Below are positions 5,807 to 7,858 of a DNA stretch of 7,858 bases, in pieces. The position numbers were made by a program, and so were the translations under genes. Every line of letters starts with the position of its first letter. Positions within the stretch are counted from its first letter, which is position 1. The stretch is taken from NCBI GenBank assembly GCA_020052545.1, contig JAGVOV010000073.1, forward strand, positions 1 through 7,858. Reading direction: 5' to 3'. This stretch comes from an archaeon (GTDB taxonomy: Archaea > Nanobdellota > Nanobdellia > Woesearchaeales > JAGVOV01). The notes beneath the pieces were generated by a model. That model made no database searches and was not told the origin of the DNA. It saw only the letters and a program-made list of their open reading frames with translations.

Positions 5807-6411
5807 TGCCAGTTATAGAATTATTTGGCATGTCGCGCGCCGGAAAAACTACCCAGATCAACTTGCTAAAGGACTATTTAGAGAAAGAGGGCGCTAGCCA
5901 TATTGTCTGCGGCAGGCTCCCAAAGAAATTTAGCGAAGTAGGCAGCCTGGAAAGATTCCATGAAGAATCTATCGACCATATATTGAGGTCATATGAAACT
6001 TATTTGGGCTCACAGAAAGATTATCTTATCATCGATAGAGGGCCTTATGACAGAGAAGTGATGATTGATTATGATATTCACCTTAACAGGCTGCAACCAG
6101 GATTCAAAGATTCAATGATCGCTAAGATCACAGAAGGCCAGGGGTTTGTCGATAAGGCATTATTGATGCTCATAACGCCGGAAGAATCAGTGAGGAGGTG
6201 GGAAGGCCAAGCAGCAAGGGGGCTCGACAATTCCGGCATGAACTCTGGTCTCGACCCGGATGAGGGTATAGAATCACTGACATATTTAAAGAATAGTTAT
6301 ATTTCCTTTGGGCTGAGAAGAGAGGGCGTAACAATGGTGGATTGCATTGCGGATATTGACACGATTCATAATATTATACTGAAGAATTTAAGGGTGCAGG
6401 ATGGCAAATGA
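5806..6411 (+). CDS. P-loop nucleoside/nucleotide kinase-like protein (thymidylate kinase superfamily)
   Basis: A 201-residue P-loop NTPase. The Walker A motif GMSRAGKT is at residues 8-15, right after the first strand. A DRG at 77-79 (IIDRGPYDR) matches the DR[SGY] motif of deoxynucleoside and thymidylate kinases. An ITPEESVRRW segment (123-132) resembles the strand plus arginine helix that leads into their LID. The size suits a (d)NMP or nucleoside kinase, but the base specificity cannot be predicted. A long Asp/Gly-rich loop (~139-156) follows where the LID should be. The start is ATG at 5806, sharing one base with the preceding stop (TGATG), with GGTG at 5795-5798. An in-frame TTG at 5803 is an unlikely alternative. 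The reading frame overlaps the next gene by 11 nt. Confidence 0.7.
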   Translation: MPVIELFGMSRAGKTTQINLLKDYLEKEGASHIVCGRLPKKFSEVGSLERFHEESIDHILRSYETYLGSQKDYLIIDRGPYDREVMIDYDIHLNRLQPGFKDSMIAKITEGQGFVDKALLMLITPEESVRRWEGQAARGLDNSGMNSGLDPDEGIESLTYLKNSYISFGLRREGVTMVDCIADIDTIHNIILKNLRVQDGK

Positions 6412-6934
6412 ATGGAAAGAGATCGAAATAAAGCTAGATTACAAGTCTAAAAAGCTTGTGATTGCAAGGCTGAAAGAGATTGGGGCTTTGTTTTGCCATA
6501 AGGCATATCTGGAAGATAGATACTTCGGGCTGCCCGGAACAACAATGAGCAACAGAAACAATCTTCTCAGGATAAGGAGAGAAGGGAAGTCATCAGAATT
6601 GACTTTCAAGGTGGATTGTAAGGATAAAGCTAATGTTTGGGAAAGAAGAGAGATGACGGTGAAGATAGACAGCCCAGACGTGATGGAAGAGATATTGAAG
6701 AATCTGGGTTTTGTCAAGCTGTCTGAGAATAAGTCAAGACGCGAGGCATGGTCAATTGGCAGGACAGAGGCTGTTTTCATCAGCTTCATAAGCCCAGAAA
6801 AGATGACCATGCTCGAAATTGAAGGTCCCGAACCGAAGATGATAAAAAAAATCGTGGCTCGCCTCAAAGGTTCAGTATGGGAAATTGGGGAGAAAAGCTT
6901 TAAGAGATTTGATGATTCAAGAAAGGTGTTATGA
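6401..6934 (+). CDS. CYTH-domain (triphosphate tunnel) protein, CyaB/ThTPase type
   Basis: A 177-residue single-domain CYTH protein, typical in length. The signature ExExK is E7, E9, K11. The tunnel strands follow in order: LRIRR (56-60), LTFK (67-70), RRE (82-84) and LEIEG (138-142). These acidic and basic residues bind metal and triphosphate in the family, whose members act as class IV adenylate cyclases, thiamine triphosphatases or inorganic tripolyphosphatases. The segment before LEIEG reads VFISF, where many CyaB-like proteins have an aspartate, so activity may differ. The start lies inside the kinase gene (11-nt overlap), with GGTG 4 nt upstream. With a kinase and Nudix beside it, hydrolysis or cyclisation of a nucleoside triphosphate, or of tripolyphosphate, is likely. 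The exact reaction is open. Confidence 0.85.
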   Translation: MANEWKEIEIKLDYKSKKLVIARLKEIGALFCHKAYLEDRYFGLPGTTMSNRNNLLRIRREGKSSELTFKVDCKDKANVWERREMTVKIDSPDVMEEILKNLGFVKLSENKSRREAWSIGRTEAVFISFISPEKMTMLEIEGPEPKMIKKIVARLKGSVWEIGEKSFKRFDDSRKVL

Positions 6935-7468
6935 ATGCCTTATTATTTCACAAGAGCAGGTTACAAGAAATTCGCTGAGAGGATAGGCAGATTGGAAGCT
7001 GAGCTCAAAGAGATGCAATCCCATGTTGGTGAGTATTCTGAAGTCGGCGGAAACACCTGGCATGATAACTTCAGCCTTGAGAGCTTGAGGAGAGAGATGG
7101 GCCATAAATCAAATGAAGTAAAGAGATCTACACTGGAGCTGAATCAAGGTGTCGTCTTGGACTTCCCCAAGAGCGTCGATGGTGTGTGTCTCGGCTGTGA
7201 GGTAGATATCGCAAGGGATGGTAAAAAAGAAACATACAAAATCCTGGGTTTTGGAGAATCAGATCCAGATAATTACATAATCGCCTATAATGCGCCTTTG
7301 GCAATGGCCATAATAAACAAGAAGCCAGGCTATGTCACGACACAGAAGATTGGCTCTTTGGAGCAGACAATAGAAGTCATAGCGGTAAGGCCTCTCAGTG
7401 ACGATAACCCTATAACGAAGATTATGGATGATGCCAGCACTAACGGCAATGGGACAGAAACCAAGTAG
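6935..7468 (+). CDS. GreA/GreB-like transcript cleavage factor homologue
   Basis: A 177-residue protein with the two-domain GreA layout. Residues ~1-75 form a predicted helical hairpin. Residues ~83-153 match the GreA C-terminal FKBP-like domain: LGCEVDI, YKILGFGESDPDN, then NAPLAMAIINKKPG and a final EVIAV strand. In bacteria GreA inserts its coiled coil in the RNA polymerase secondary channel, where tip acids (E. coli D41 and E44) drive cleavage of backtracked RNA. Here the tip reads GGNTWHDNF (38-46): D44 can match E44, but the D41 position is Asn/Thr. Archaea normally use TFS for this job, so a Gre-like protein is notable. A ~24-residue polar tail follows the domain. Last gene of the operon; its start abuts the upstream stop, with AGGTG 6 nt before ATG. 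An alternative role is an RNA polymerase inhibitor such as Gfh1. Confidence 0.75.
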   Translation: MPYYFTRAGYKKFAERIGRLEAELKEMQSHVGEYSEVGGNTWHDNFSLESLRREMGHKSNEVKRSTLELNQGVVLDFPKSVDGVCLGCEVDIARDGKKETYKILGFGESDPDNYIIAYNAPLAMAIINKKPGYVTTQKIGSLEQTIEVIAVRPLSDDNPITKIMDDASTNGNGTETK

Positions 7469-7473
7469 TTTTT
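7469..7473 (+). terminator. T5 tract ending the operon
   Basis: TTTTT immediately follows the TAG of the GreA-like gene, in the 20-nt gap before the convergent gene's stop. No GC-rich hairpin precedes it. This fits archaeal intrinsic termination on short T tracts, and the position between convergent genes supports it. Confidence 0.45.
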
Positions 7474-7488
7474 CTCTAAAGGCAATCA

Positions 7489-7848
7489 TCAGCTTTTCCT
7501 GAACTTGTCAAGCACTATCTTGCCCATCTGCTCCGCTATCAATGGGTTTCTCATCACCATGATCCTGACATTTGATTCCTTCAGCAGTATCTTGGCCAGC
7601 TTCTGGGCATCAAAGCTGTTGAAATCCTTCGCCTTCTTGTAAACTTCATCAATCTCCTCGACAAGCCATTTTGGATATTCACACTGGATGATAAAATCTT
7701 TGTAGATGCTGTAATACTTGTTGTTCTGGCTTTTCTCCTTGCTTGTCGTGTAGAAGCATCCCAGGTCCTCATAATATTTCTTGCACCAGTTGTCGATATA
7801 TCCATCCCCGTTGCAGAGTATGTAGAATTTTATATCATATTTCTTCAT
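7489..7848 (-). CDS. Unrecognised soluble protein, possibly 5'-truncated
   Basis: Encodes 119 residues from the ATG at 7848, but the frame stays open to the window edge (three more sense codons), so the true start may lie outside. The sequence begins with a strand-like KFYILCNGDG segment, has an aromatic/Lys-rich middle with three cysteines (C12, C22, C31) near the N-terminus and one at 56, then an EYPKWLVEEIDEVYKKAK helix and a C-terminal helix rich in Lys/Leu after VRIMVMRNPLIAE. No transmembrane segment or catalytic motif is obvious. The layout could be the ligand-binding or dimerisation part of a small archaeal winged-helix regulator whose DNA-binding half lies beyond the edge; this is only a guess. 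It converges on the operon with a 20-nt gap. Confidence 0.5.
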   Translation of the reverse strand: MKKYDIKFYILCNGDGYIDNWCKKYYEDLGCFYTTSKEKSQNNKYYSIYKDFIIQCEYPKWLVEEIDEVYKKAKDFNSFDAQKLAKILLKESNVRIMVMRNPLIAEQMGKIVLDKFRKS

Positions 7849-7858
7849 CCTGTCTATT

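Noticed and set aside
1..7858. CRISPR array, tRNA genes, transposon ends or att sites
   Set aside because: I found no regularly spaced direct repeats, no cloverleaf-like sequence, no transposase and no long terminal inverted repeats.

Overview
The window looks archaeal. TATA/BRE-like promoter elements lie at the expected distances upstream of genes. Shine-Dalgarno sites of the GGTG(A) type recur directly before start codons. Arginine is written mostly as AGG/AGA and isoleucine often as ATA. The moderate GC, tight gene packing and mix of radical SAM, CYTH and Nudix proteins would suit an uncultivated lineage such as a DPANN archaeon. No rRNA or marker gene is present, so the lineage is a guess. 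No tRNA, rRNA, CRISPR array, transposase or long direct repeat was seen.

Layout. (1) 34-1143 (+) encodes a polytopic membrane protein with two DoxX-like halves. Its stop codon abuts the stop of (2), a 77-residue membrane protein on the minus strand at 1144-1377. (3) 1378-1632 is a roughly 255-nt divergent intergenic region with promoters for both directions and three inverted repeats. (4) 1633-7468 (+) is a seven-gene, translationally coupled operon: two paralogous MoaA-like radical SAM proteins, a calcineurin-like metallophosphoesterase, a fusion of a DUF2064/TIGR04282-type GT-A domain with a Nudix hydrolase, a P-loop nucleoside/nucleotide kinase-like protein, a CYTH (triphosphate tunnel) protein, and a GreA/GreB-like factor. 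Junctions run from an 11-nt overlap to direct abutment. A T5 tract follows the last gene. (5) 7489-7848 (-) is a convergent, unrecognised soluble protein that may continue past the window edge.

How the genes may work together. Six of the seven operon products belong to families that handle nucleotides or phosphate esters: kinase, Nudix, CYTH, metallophosphoesterase, GT-A nucleotide-sugar/nucleotidyl-type domain, and MoaA-like radical SAM, whose best-known members remodel GTP or nucleosides. The seventh, a GreA-like protein, belongs to a family that acts in the RNA polymerase secondary channel. The simplest inference is a pathway that builds, activates and polices a modified nucleotide or nucleoside. 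A more adventurous reading is a viperin-like chain-terminator system with the GreA-like protein as self-protection. Neither reading is proven by the sequence. The operon is the part of the window most likely to be an undescribed system.
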